Source of the DNA: Turnera subulata
Lineage: Eukaryota > Streptophyta > Magnoliopsida > Malpighiales > Passifloraceae
Direction of reading: 5' to 3'
Length of the DNA: 64,000 nt
Assembly (NCBI GenBank): GCA_028386065.3
Contig: JAKUCV010002295.1
Span: 31,950-95,949 of the forward strand
This document shows positions 54,156 to 64,000 of the stretch, one piece after another. How positions within the stretch are numbered: the first letter of the stretch is position 1; the number at the start of each line of letters is the position of its first letter. A program made the position numbers and the translations under genes. The notes under the pieces are model-generated. The model saw nothing but the letters and a program-made list of their open reading frames with translations. It made no database searches and had not been told where the DNA came from.

Positions 54156-54834
54156 TGGGCAGCTTGGTTGAACTCGAGTCTGATAGCAGAGGCGGATCCA
54201 GAAAATTTAAGAAGGGGGCCCCAAATTCTATTATTTATTGGACTAAATGAGTCATTAATATGATTTTATGAATTCAATGATAAAAAGGTTACGAAAATGA
54301 GGAACGCTAGGTTCAAACCACTGACCCATTTGTGAATTCAAGATAATGAAGCTGTAAAAATGAGAAAAAAGTTGTAAAAGTGAAGAGCGCAAGGCTCTAT
54401 TGAGAGTTTGGGTTGGTGTGTGGACCAGATTTGTTGCCGAACTCGAGACGAAGATTAAGTGCAGTGTTGTTACAGGGTGAACTTCATGGCAGTGGTCGGT
54501 GCATTGAATGGTATTGCAGTCGATGTGGTATCAGCTGTGATGCAAGCCAAGAGAGAAAGAGAGAGGTAGAGGGTTTACCGGTTTAACTTTTTTTCTTTCC
54601 TTTTTCTTTTGAGGTTAATAAAAAATGGGATTAATTACATTTTAGTCCCTCAAACTTTTTTTTTGATTCCCCACCCGGTATCCGGAGCCTCGCCCCGACT
54701 AATCCGGATTCGACCCGCGTCGCGCATCTGGGTGTGGTGGGTGAGTCTCCCAATGGGAATTTTCTGCATACACGAGGACTCCCTCAAACTTCAAACCTAA
54801 AGACAAAAACTCCCTAAATAATAAAATAAAAATA
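54156..54834. other. Intergenic region right of the MULE
   Basis: Contains AGCAGAGGCGGATCCAG at 54186, a motif often seen at DNA-transposon ends, and a GC-rich stretch at 54668-54745 (ACCCGGTATCCGGAGCC, CTAATCCGGATTCGACCCG) that looks like part of a dispersed plant repeat. No gene is supported. Confidence 0.4.
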
Positions 54835-55045
54835 CAGAAAACTTTTATTTTTAAAATATATAAATCCTAAATCATAAAATTTTAAAATCTCCTAAATATA
54901 AATCCTAAATTAAAATCCTAAACCCTAAAATGCTAAAGTCTAAACCTTAAAATTCTAAACTAACCCTAAAATCCTAAACCCTAAACTTTAAATCTTAAAC
55001 CATAAAATCTTAACCTTAAAATCTTAAATTTTAAATCATAAATCC
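54835..55045. repeat. Degenerate interstitial telomere-like repeats
   Basis: About 210 bp made of variants of CCCTAAA/CCTAAA and TCTTAAA, with exact CTAAACCCTAAA at several points (near 54922 and 54976). This resembles the plant telomere unit TTTAGGG on the reverse strand, heavily mutated. Confidence 0.7.
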
Positions 55046-55068
55046 CAAAGCTTAAGACTTGTTTATTA

Positions 55069-56121
55069 TCTACACTATCTATAAAAGCACGAAGATAGAA
55101 AAACAACAAAACAGTAAAACAGGCGAAACTACTAAAATATCCTTTTTAAATTACTAAGTTATTGTACATTGATTATATTAAAATTTAAACTTTTCTAATT
55201 GCCCAAGATTCAATCCGACATTAGTAATAAAATTTAAAATCTAATTAAATCCACATACAGTAAATTGAAGACTAAACCTATTAAACCTAACGATACCACA
55301 ATTCTACCATCAACCCTTGCCTCTCCCTCATAAACCCTAATCACTCTGTATTTTTATTTCTTCCCACTCTCTTCCTCTTCTTTTCTTTTTTTAATTAATC
55401 ATTATTATCAACGTAATTCCACCTCCTTCCTTCTTTCAAATACATTTGTTTTTTCAAATTTTAAAAAGAATAGATATTTTTTTTTAACGTAGGAGATTGG
55501 TTTTTGCAATTCAAGCATGCCAATCTCATTAGATCAGTGCAAGGTATGCCATTTTTTTCTATTATTTTATATTAGGAATAAATATTTTATTTGTAACAAA
55601 TCCTTACAATTTTTCCTATGTACAAATATTATTATTTATGTATTTACTCTATTCTTTTCATGAATAGATATTTTATTCTTAGCAAGGATATTCTATTTTT
55701 TTTTCAAGCTTGGCATTCACATCACATCCGCAACTGATTCGTGGTATTTATTTATTTATTTATTTTATTTTGTAATTTGATGAAGGTGATTTTCGACGAG
55801 TTTACCGGTAGTTCCAAGACAGACAAGATAAAAATTGTAGAAGTAAGTTTAGTTAGATCTTAACCGTACAACAATATGGAGAAATTGAGGTTACCATCAA
55901 CAATAAGACAAAATTGGATGAGAAATTTATTAAAGATTAGAAACGGGAGGAACCTAACAAAAGATTGATGGGTAGATTTCAACACCACGCGAGGCGGTGT
56001 ATATCCCTCCTAAACGAATACATAGACAAACTAAATGAGAAGTTGATCAACATCTTTCCAGGAGACAACATGATATTTAAAAGTTTTGATAATGTGGTAT
56101 AAGACATACTGCCGTTGTTAT
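55069..56121 (+). mobile_element. Possible Helitron 5' end and interior
   Basis: TCTACACTATCTATAAAAGCACG follows an A and matches the form of plant Helitron 5' ends. No 3' hairpin with CTRR is found before LTR D interrupts at 56122, so the element is unproven. The interior is AT-rich with no Rep/helicase. Confidence 0.35.
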
Positions 56122-56470
56122 TGAAGCGCCCCGACCCGTATTTACCGTACAGGGTAAACACGTGCCATAACTATTCTTATTACAGTAGCAGACAGTATAT
56201 ATGTTACAAAGTATAATACAATCAAACTCAAGTACGGCATCTGTCACCCGATCCCGGGGACCATTATTTAAGCCACAAATACTCCCAAAGCTCAACAGCA
56301 GTAATAGAAAACATATGATACAACAACAGAAGTAATACAGTAACACAGCAACATATAAAATACAGCAGCGGAAGTCTTAGAATGAGATGCAGCGGAGGTA
56401 TGGATCCGGGGTCTGATGGAGTAGAAACAGCAACTGGCCGAACCACGTACCTATACTACGAGCAACTCAT

Positions 56471-56519
56471 CCTACGGGATGAAACCCCGCAGGCAAGGGG
56501 TGAGTCCGAAGTGCTCACC
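56471..56519 (-). other. Conserved double hairpin in LTR D
   Basis: Hairpin 1 (56471-56493): CCTACGGG, 7-nt loop, CCCGCAGG; the variant pair is G-U in the sense RNA. Hairpin 2 (56499-56519): GGTGAG/CTCACC with loop TCCGAAGTG. Confidence 0.6.
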
Positions 56520-56733
56520 GACCAAGGATAAACAGTAATATGCAGACAAACATAATACTTTCGAAGAAAATACAAGCAAAAGACAATCAAAGATTCAACT
56601 AGATCATGACTGAGCCAAGACCAAAAGACAATATAAATTCCAATTTTATCTTTAGGGCCCTGCCACTAGAAAAGCTAGGGTCGTACCTGATTATTAATAT
56701 GTTTTGGGTGCTAGATCAAACCAAGAGAGCCTA

Positions 56734-56806
56734 GGGATTGACATCCCAAAAAAATAGATCCCAGGGATAGACATCCCAAAATATAATGAAACGGGATAGA
56801 CATCCC
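56734..56806. repeat. GGGAT...ATCCC palindromic repeats x3 in LTR D
   Basis: Units read GGGATTGACATCCC, GGGATAGACATCCC and GGGATAGACATCCC, the counterpart of the arrays in LTRs A, C and the nested LTR. Confidence 0.75.
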
Positions 56807-58447
56807 AAGCATAGACATACTTATCACAAGTAACCCAGATCATAGCCACCACAAAACAGTCTCTAACCATCGAGTCGTACCACTACTTTCCAAGTGACAA
56901 TAAAGTCGTCAGCACAACTTCCAATTATCCAATTATCTCAGATTATCCACAATCAATAAATCAATAACAATAGCAGTAACACCACAACCAAACGCAATCG
57001 GCTCAGTAGTTCAATCAAGCAAATAATTATCAGAGAAACAAACACAGTATTAAGTGCAACATATCAAAGGTTATCCATCCTCACCTTAGCCGATTTTCCT
57101 ATTCCTGAAAGTCCTCGAAATGTCCCAGAACAATAATATATGCACACATAAGATGCACAATCGTGATATGCAAATGGTAACTAATACTGTAAACCGCAAA
57201 GTAAAACACTACGCCCACTCGGTGATCATCTCGGGTTACGTTCCGTTATCATCACAATTCACCATTTATTTCCAAGTGTCAAAATAATACCATACTTATA
57301 CCCGGATATTATTCCGGTATAATACTTACTTTGATAATACCCTTTCCATATTTATTTTCTATAGTATGTACTTTCCAAAATATTTCCATATTCCAAAATT
57401 ATATTCCATATTTATTTTTTTTCAAAATATTTTCATAATTTAATTTCCCAAAAATATATGTTATATCCAGATTTTATTATTTTTTTATATTCTTTTTTTT
57501 AAAAACTTAGACTGGAACCAAACTATGCTGTCCAGCCCACAGCATGGAGCCCAGGCAGGCCCACGCAGCGAGCCCAGTACAGCCACTAGCCCAACCCACA
57601 CGTAAGCCCAGCAACCCAAACTCACAGCCCAAACGAGTCAAGACGAGCATGCCAAAGCCCAACCATCAAAACCGGGTCAACTCGACCCGTGACCCACATC
57701 TGGGTCACCATCTTCAACCACGGGCTCACCTTGCAGCGATGGCGGCGCGGCACGATACGGCGACGACTAGCAATCGGCGCGATGGGGACGCGAGGTGAGG
57801 CGCGACTGCAGGTGGCGGCGCACAGGCGGGCGAGGGAGAGGGGAGGAACTTCGGGTCGGCGGCGGCGGCGGGGATGGTTGCGGGCGGCTCTGCTCGCGGA
57901 GGAAAAGGAGAGGAAGGAGAAGGAGGAAGGGAACGGGTTGGTGTTTGGTGTGTGTGTTTTTATAGGAGATGGTGGTGTATTGGGTTGTAAGTGGAAGAAC
58001 TGGCAGAGGAGTTGTTTGTAGAGATGATGGTGTGGTACTGGAAGGCAAAAGAATCACAGGTAAAAAAAAAGTGCATGGATACTGACGAAATAGGAAAGAG
58101 GCGGCGACAGCCTGTATAATTGAGCCGCCTCAATTATGCAGGTTTGTCTACACATAAATCGTGTACCGACCGGACCAGAAAATAACTATAATACCCCATT
58201 GACTTTATTTCTGGTCCGTTATCTCAAGGATAAACTGACTTTCCTGAAGATTCCTAGACCCGAAAAATACCAACTCTAGTCCGTAAAATCCGCAGAAAAA
58301 TTGGGAACGTGGGGTAAGGGTCGGTTTCAAAATCCGATACATAATTTACCCTGAAATACTTACCCAAGATTAATTTCATAAGGTAAATTACTGTACAAGG
58401 CCTTTTACAATCCCGGTAAAAACATAAATTTTACCCGGGCTGTTACA

Positions 58448-58462
58448 GTCTACCCCCCTTAA
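58448..58462 (-). other. Polypurine tract of the Gypsy element
   Basis: On the minus strand TTTTAAGGGGGGTAGAC precedes the LTR start TGTAACAG. The G-rich purine run is the expected priming site for plus-strand DNA. Confidence 0.75.
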
Positions 58463-58482
58463 AAGAATTTCCTCCTCGAAAT

Positions 58483-58876
58483 TCATTCCTGTCCTGTGAA
58501 GAGGTGTGGATACTGGGACCGCATGTGTTCTTCAACTTCCCATGTAGACTCATTAGCGGAATGCTTACTCCACTTGACCTTAACCACAGGAATGGTACGG
58601 TTCCGCAACTGCCGGACTTCTCGGGCCAGAATCTGTTCCAGCACTTCTGTGTAGGTAAGGTCCTCTGCTACCTCAACATCCACTAGGGCCACAATATGAC
58701 TAGGATCCGATCGATACCTCCTCAGTATAGAGATATGGAACATGTCATGAATACGTGATAGCTCATCAGGTAAAGACAACATGTAAGTTAGTGGTCTAAT
58801 TCTCTCCACGATCTCATAGGGTCCGATATACCTTGGGCTCAGCTTCCCTCTCTTGTCAACCATATCATCAGAAAAT
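58483..58876 (-). pseudogene. Gypsy integrase C-terminus with chromodomain (detached)
   Basis: The frame reads KRGKLSPRYIGPYEIVERI, then LPDELSRIHDMFHISILRRY, then a chromodomain-like end (REVRQLRNRTIPVVKVKWSK, STWEVEEHMRSQYPHLF) and a stop. This is the normal C-terminus of plant chromovirus integrases of the Tekay/Del type. It is separated from the rest of pol by about 2.5 kb of foreign DNA starting at 58877. It ends some 20 bp before the polypurine tract. Confidence 0.9.
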
Positions 58877-59275
58877 AGGATGTGAGAGAGTGGAGGACCA
58901 TCACGACTTAGGAAAGTCGGACGCAGTCACGAGACAGTCTCTCTTCTATTAATGAATTTATGGCACCTTTCTTTCACCGAAGGTGCTTGATAACCAGGCA
59001 GGAATATGAACCTTTTCCATATCCAATTATGAAGTAGGCGAAGCAGTTAGAAGCGAGCGCTTCTAAAGCTTGATTAAGGATGTGAGAGAGTGGAGGACCA
59101 TCACGACTTAGGAAAGTCGGACGCAGTCACGAGACAGTCTCTCTTCTATTAATGAATTTATGGCACCTTTCTTTCACCGAAGGTGCTTGATAACCAGGCA
59201 GGAATATGAACCTTTTCCATATCCAATTATGAAGTAGGCGAAGCAGTTAGAAGCGAGCGCTTCTAAAGCTTGATT
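58877..59275. repeat. 200-bp exact tandem duplication
   Basis: Positions 58877-59076 are repeated at 59077-59275 with no visible difference, beginning AGGATGTGAGAGAGTGG and ending CTAAAGCTTGATT. It starts exactly at the left junction of the insert. Confidence 0.95.
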
Positions 59276-60008
59276 CGAGGCGTCAGCAAAAGACTGTCGT
59301 CTGTGGAAGAGGGTGGAGCTAAACCTCGAATGCGCTCTAAGCGAGTATAAGATATCCAATCCTGCCGCGGAACACTAACAACCAGTTCCAAGGCCTCATT
59401 GTAAAGTCAAAGCGCTTTCCTACCAATGATAGAGGAAGGTTTACCTCAGACCCGAAACGATAGTCCTGATTACTATAAAGAAAAGCATACGCTCGATGTG
59501 AGCTGCAGCCCTTTGCTTCTGGAGCACCTCACCCTCACTCTGAGGCTCCTCAGGGAAAGAGAATAGGAACATAGAGGCACACCTAGACTTGGTTGGAGGC
59601 CCATAAGCCGCCTACTTTCTGTTTTAAGTTACAGAGGGGCCTCCCTAACTCAAGTTGGCTTGCCCGATTCGGTATGTCCGCATTCGCGGTCTGGAAGACA
59701 GGAGGAGGGAGCTCTTCTCCCTTTTGCCGGCCAAGATGTTCACTACTCTCCCTCCCTTTCTATTAAGAGGGGTTTGACTGTGGGAAATAGACGGGGCTGT
59801 CGCCGGGCTAGAGAAAGGCTATTCCATATCAGCAGCTATGCCCCAAGGTCAAACCCGAGACGAGTTTGGAAGACCTTATTCTGGCTCATCTAATTCTCAT
59901 ACATCTAATTCCTATTACTGAAAGAAGCCTGGGACCAATCCGCCTTACTGGAACCAATCAGTCGTGGGCCTGGCTCTTAAGAGACGTAGCCCTTTCCATA
60001 GCTCGTCA

Positions 60009-60076
60009 GCAGTCACGAGACAGTCTCTCTTCTATTAATGAATTTATGGCACCTTTCTTTCACCGAAGGTGCTTGA
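60009..60076. repeat. Third copy of a 68-bp segment of the insert
   Basis: GCAGTCACGAGACAGTCTCT ... GGTGCTTGA here is the same as 58923-58990 and 59123-59190. The sequence diverges directly after it, so it is a recombination-type join rather than a tandem array. Confidence 0.9.
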
Positions 60077-60110
60077 GGGCTCGTTCTTAGAAGGAAATTT
60101 AGACCAAAAC
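60076..60110. repeat. 35-bp exact repeat, pair at 60697-60731
   Basis: AGGGCTCGTTCTTAGAAGGA through TTTAGACCAAAAC occurs at both places. Together with the 38-bp exact pair at 59490-59527 and 61209-61246 it shows that the insert is a mosaic. Confidence 0.9.
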
Positions 60111-61248
60111 GAAGCAAAGCGAGAGGAATGAAGGCGGTGACATAGACGCCCAACCCAACTCCCCAACTTCTTTCAGGTAGGCCGATAAACTACCTCAACC
60201 AGATAAAGAAAGAAAGTCCTCCCGAAATAACCCGGCTGCAACAAGCAAGAAAGAAGACAGGACAGACAGACTCAAGACAGCCCGCCTTCATCCCTCTCCT
60301 TTCAGTCGAGCATCTTCTTAACCCTCGACTTGACGTCGAGCGTATTCGTTCCGCTCGCCCTGGGCAGGTCGGCGGTGCTTCTTTCTGCTGATTAGATCTG
60401 TGGCACGCTCAGGTCACACTCTCTTTGTCTGCTGCTGCCTCTACTCTAACCTTTCGGCTTTCCCTCCCACTTTTATAGCCTTTGAAATGGAAAACTGGAT
60501 ATGACACTGGATCAGATAAGTTCATAGAAAGCGGGTCAACTGCTGGTCAATGCCTGGCTGAGTATTCGTAAGCCAGTGCGAGTCCAAGTGCCTTACCGCT
60601 TTGGAACAGCTTTCCCGATCCTATCATACTCTTGACCTTTCTTCTCTGGACCACCTTCATATACCAAGGGCTACCTCTCTCCGCTTTCATACCATAAGGG
60701 CTCGTTCTTAGAAGGAAATTTAGACCAAAACAGTACGTATAGGCTGAAGACGGGTCTACGCCTTTCTTCTAGAGCAGGTAATATAGCCTTAACGACTGCT
60801 CCGCTGCTTATGGTCCTATCTTTCCTGCCTTAGAACTCCTAGAAGCTGATCTTTCTGGGGTTGATCTTTCCCGTTGCAACTGGCAGGGGTTCTAGAAGGA
60901 TAGAGAGCTTCGAAGTCCCCTGTTAAGCAAGTGGATTGGTCAAGAGACCGGAATCCTTGATTGAAGTAAAGGAAGGAAGCGAAAAACAGAAACCCAAAGC
61001 CAAAGCGGTCAAGGACTCCCTTCAGTCGAGTGACCGCTTCTCTTAGACCAGCAGCCAGATTAATAATGAATGTGTAATAATGGTTCAGTGACACCCTATA
61101 GGTTGTAAGGAAGCAACCGGCATCCTGGGTTACTGAAAAGTCGTCCGACTGCTCGGTGAAGAATGTTGGCATCTAGGAATGCATTCAATTTTCCAAGCAC
61201 AATATCCCCGCTCGATGTGAGCTGCAGCCCTTTGCTTCTGGAGCACAT

Positions 61249-63062
61249 CTACGAAGACCTTTGACCTCGAGTTGTGCTTGGAAAGCGGCAAGTTTCTAGC
61301 TGCCAGATAAGTGGTACCTTTGAGTTTTGTCCTACGGAAGTGCCACCCCCTATTCCCTCCAAAGTAGGTTCAGTGATACCCTTCCAAGGTGTTACTCTGA
61401 GGAAAACCTTCTCACCAACATTATACTCCATCTCACGTCGGTGTTTGTCAGCATAGCTCTTCTGCCGATCCTGAGTAGCTTTCATATACTGTCTCACCGT
61501 CTAGATCTTGTTCACTGTCTGTTGGACTAAATCCGGTCCAACGATTAGTCCCATACCTTCTTCATCCCAACATACTGGACTTCTACACTTCCTTCCATAG
61601 AGGGCCTCAAAAGGTGGCATACCAATGCTGGAATGGTAGCCGTTGTTATACGCAAACTCTGCTAAGGGTAGATACTTATCCCAACTCCCACTGAAATTAA
61701 GTGCGCAAGCCCTCAACATGTGCTCCAATGTCTGTATGGTCCTCTTAGACTGTCCATCTGTCTGAGGATGAAAAGTAGTGCTGAAGCTCAACTTGGTTCC
61801 CAAAGCTGCTTGTAAGCTCTTCCAAAAATGTGATGTGAACCTCGGATCTCTATCTGAGACTATAGACTTTGGAATCCCGTGTAGTCTCACAAGCTCAGCA
61901 ACATACTTCCCCGCCAATGTGTCCATGGTATCAGTTTGGCGGATAGGGAGAAAATGAGCCAATTTTGTTAATCGATCAATGATGACCCAAATAGCATCAT
62001 GCTGCCTCTGAGTCATTGGTAAACCAATCACAAAATCCATGGTGATCATCTCCCACTTCCACTCCAGCACTATCAACGATCTCATCTTCCCTACCGGAGC
62101 CTGATGTTCGGCTTTCACCTGTTGGCAAGTAAGACATCTTGCAACATACTTAGCTACATCCTTCTTCATATGAGGCCACAAGAAATGGCTCTTCAGGTTC
62201 TGATACATCTTGGTGCTTCCAGGATGCATCGTATATGGCGTCATATGTCCTTCATCTAGGATCTGACTACGCAGATTACTGACATTGGGTACACATACCC
62301 GTTTCCCAATCATCAGTGCTCCATCATCAGCTATACAAAACTTGTCTTCTTTTCCACTACTTACTCCTTCCTTAAGCTTGACCAGGTGGATCTCCATCTT
62401 GTAACTCCACTATCTACCCTCTTAGGTTGGACTTAACACTCATGTGTGCCAGCAAAGCTCCTGTATCATCCACCGTCAGATCAACTCCCAGCTTCCATAA
62501 CTCGAGAAGCGAGATCACCGAATAACTAATGGAAGTATCCTCTGGTTGTCTCCGGCTCAAGGCATCAGCTACCACATTAGCCTTTCCTGGGTGATACTCA
62601 ATAGTACAATCATAATCATTAAGCAACTCAACCCAACGTCTCTGTCGTTGGTTAAGCTCTTTCTGAGTCATGATGTACTTAAGACTCTTATGGTCAGTGA
62701 AAATTCGACACTTCTCTCCAAATAAGTAGTGTCTCCAAATCTTCAGAGCCAAGAACACAACTGCCATCTCAAGATCATGTGTCGGATAATTCTTCTCATG
62801 AGTCCTCAACTGCCTAGAGGCGTAGGCAAACACTCGTCCTTCTTGCATCAGCACGGCTCCTAAACCAAGTCCCGATGCATCATAAAACAACACATACTCT
62901 ACTCCGGGCTTCGGTACTATCAGAACCGGTGCTGTGGTCAGCTTTTTTTAAGCTCTTCAAAACTTTGCTGACATCCGGGGCTCCAATCAAACGCCTGTTC
63001 TTTCCTTAATAACTTGGTCATGGGACTAGCTATCAAAGAAAAACCTTCGATGAACCTCCTAT
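61249..63062 (-). pseudogene. Gypsy pol: RNase H and integrase, decayed
   Basis: Minus strand, from the right: end of reverse transcriptase (RRFIEGFSLIASPMTKLL), RNase H ([33 protein letters not shown]; frame 62893-62414), then integrase (62397-61501) with the HHCC finger (H...H, CLTCQQVK), TMDFVIGLP, VSDRDPRFT and DGQSKRTIQ, then KATQDRQKSYAD and VFLRVTPWKGI (61497-61370). Defects: frameshifts near 62945 and 62405, a TAG at 61501-61503, and Lys in place of the catalytic Glu in GQSERT. The Tekay/Del-like chromovirus assignment rests on the chromodomain tail at 58483-58876 and the long LTRs. The 5' part is cut by another LTR at 63063. Confidence 0.92.
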
Positions 63063-64000
63063 TGAAACGCCCATGTCCCAATTTTACAAATAAAATACTT
63101 AATCAAAGAAAATTACCAAAATGCCCTGAAACCCGGGACACTAAATCCAATACCCAAACATTATCTAAAAATCTTAATAAAGCGAGATGTCATAAAGAAC
63201 AAGAGAACACCGGCTTATCAGCCACAAGTCAACCCGGCATCCAGCCGAAACATCATCAGGTAACAAATCCCGGCAACCCGCCGATAAAGTAATCAAAATC
63301 AATAATGACATCTCAAAAAAATCCAATGCAACAGAAGAAATAAACAAAGTAAAACAAGAGAAGAAAAATGATATGCAAATCGACTTTATGGATCCAACCG
63401 GGAGAAGAAGCACGGCTACCTGCTGGGATAACCACGTCCTTACTCCGGAAAGGGAGAGAGAGACTGCACGCTAACTAAGAGTCTGAAAAACAACGGTGGC
63501 GATTATGTGAGTCGCCTACTCAGTGAGCAGTATAAATCTAGTTATGTAGGTGTGCAAAGCAAGTTCGAAAGAAAAGTAGAGAGACAAGCACAAGTAAGCA
63601 AACACACAATAACCAGTACTAACATGCCAATAACATACAAGCAAACAGTTTATGTTTTACATCCGTTTGTGTGTTAAGTTTTATTATTATATTGATTATT
63701 CAGGGCCCCCTACTGTGTGCGTCGAGCTCGGTCCCGTCTCATGAGACAACCAGGCATAAGCCCAATATAACCAGGCATGAAGCCCAAACATATCCATAGA
63801 GAGAGAGAGACAGAGAGAAAGAGGGAGGTAGAAAGGGGGAGGTAGAACCGGTCATCACAGACCCATATGCTAAACCGCATATACCATGCTATCCTGCATG
63901 CAAACCCGAGGGGTATCACTTCCTGCTCGAACCAACCGGTCATCAGCACACAGTAGCCTATCTTCTATCGTACATTATTCTTGTTCATTATTATGAGTTC
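63063..64000. mobile_element. LTR of a further element, truncated by the window end
   Basis: The Gypsy RT frame stops abruptly at TGAAACGCCCATGTCCC, whose TG start and C-rich form resemble the other LTR ends in the window. The left flank is CCTAT. The far end is not in the window, so neither size nor type is known. It contains a GA microsatellite at 63798-63850. Short frames are not supported. Confidence 0.55.

Larger units (their letters stand above)
56122..58447 (-). mobile_element. LTR D, 3' LTR of a minus-strand Ty3/Gypsy element (2.3 kb)
   Basis: On the sense strand it starts TGTAACAGCCCGGG and ends GGGGCGCTTCA. It directly follows a polypurine tract and the end of Gypsy pol, so it is the 3' LTR and sets the orientation of the whole LTR family. 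The outer flank is GTTAT; the matching 5' LTR is not in the window. It carries the double hairpin, the GGGAT/ATCCC array and a GC-rich block at 57700-57940. Confidence 0.92.
58877..61370. other. Organelle-like (probably mitochondrial) DNA insert, mosaic
   Basis: About 2.5 kb of evenly balanced base composition, unlike its AT-rich surroundings, interrupts Gypsy pol. The texture, with motifs such as GAAGCGAGCGCTTCTAAAGC and many short exact repeats, resembles plant mitochondrial intergenic DNA, but no mitochondrial gene is recognised. Exact internal repeats are listed separately. The left junction at 58876/58877 is sharp; the right one is between about 61250 and 61370. Alternatives are an assembly chimera or an unknown nuclear repeat. 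Confidence 0.55.

Noticed and set aside
54668..54745. GC-rich stretch with GGATTCGACCCG considered as a tRNA or SINE B box
   Set aside because: No matching A box at the right distance and no cloverleaf could be drawn; it looks like part of a dispersed repeat.
59660..60090. Frames of 74-77 codons in the organelle-like insert as mitochondrial genes
   Set aside because: Neither product resembles a known mitochondrial protein, and both run across the exact repeat junctions of the mosaic.

Overview
This window is nuclear DNA of a flowering plant, most likely a eudicot. The evidence is GT-AG introns, two plant housekeeping genes on the minus strand (CCB3 for chloroplast cytochrome b6f assembly and KDSA for KDO-8-phosphate synthesis), and a dense, deeply nested load of plant transposons. 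I cannot name the species.

Layout. Positions 1-3138 are the 3' end of one LTR retrotransposon (internal tail, polypurine tract, 1.6-kb LTR). Positions 3737-8901 are a solo LTR (copy A) of a long-LTR Ty3/Gypsy family, split by a second LTR of the same broad family in the opposite orientation. A small TATA-bearing LTR lies at 9634-9910. Positions 10.5-22.0 kb form the genic island: CCB3 (2 exons), a LINE ORF1 relic, and KDSA (13 exons reconstructed by hand, 290 codons). Positions 22493-30526 are another solo LTR (copy B) upstream of KDSA; it carries a nested solo LTR of a third family and a 1.8-kb Mutator-like element (MULE). Positions 30566-42205 are a Helitron that holds a second, oppositely oriented Helitron, satellite-like arrays, a 1.6-kb MULE, a Cassandra-like solo LTR containing a 5S rRNA-derived segment, and solo LTR copy C. 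Positions 42728-44213 are a hAT-type element with an 800-bp assembly gap. Positions 46259-54145 are a complete 7.9-kb MULE with a decayed MURA-like transposase and an intact convergent ORF for a GRF zinc-finger membrane protein. Positions 55069 to the end hold a possible Helitron end and then a minus-strand chromovirus-like Gypsy element (copy D LTR, chromodomain tail, integrase, RNase H). Its pol is split by about 2.5 kb of organelle-like mosaic DNA and cut at 63063 by yet another LTR.

How it fits together. Most insertions can be ordered because target-site duplications are intact: GTTCT, AAAAG, TTTAC, ATAAA, ATTCA for LTRs; ATTTAAGTTA, CATTTAAAAT, GTTTTTAGAT for MULEs; AACGTGAA for hAT; A/T flanks for Helitrons. 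The 1.6-kb and 7.9-kb MULEs share nearly the same terminal inverted repeats, so the larger one is the likely source of transposase for the smaller. The Gypsy LTR copies share a conserved two-hairpin block. The most interesting items are the MULE second gene, the LTR hairpin block, the 5S-bearing LTR, the nested Helitron pair, and the organelle-like insert in the Gypsy pol.
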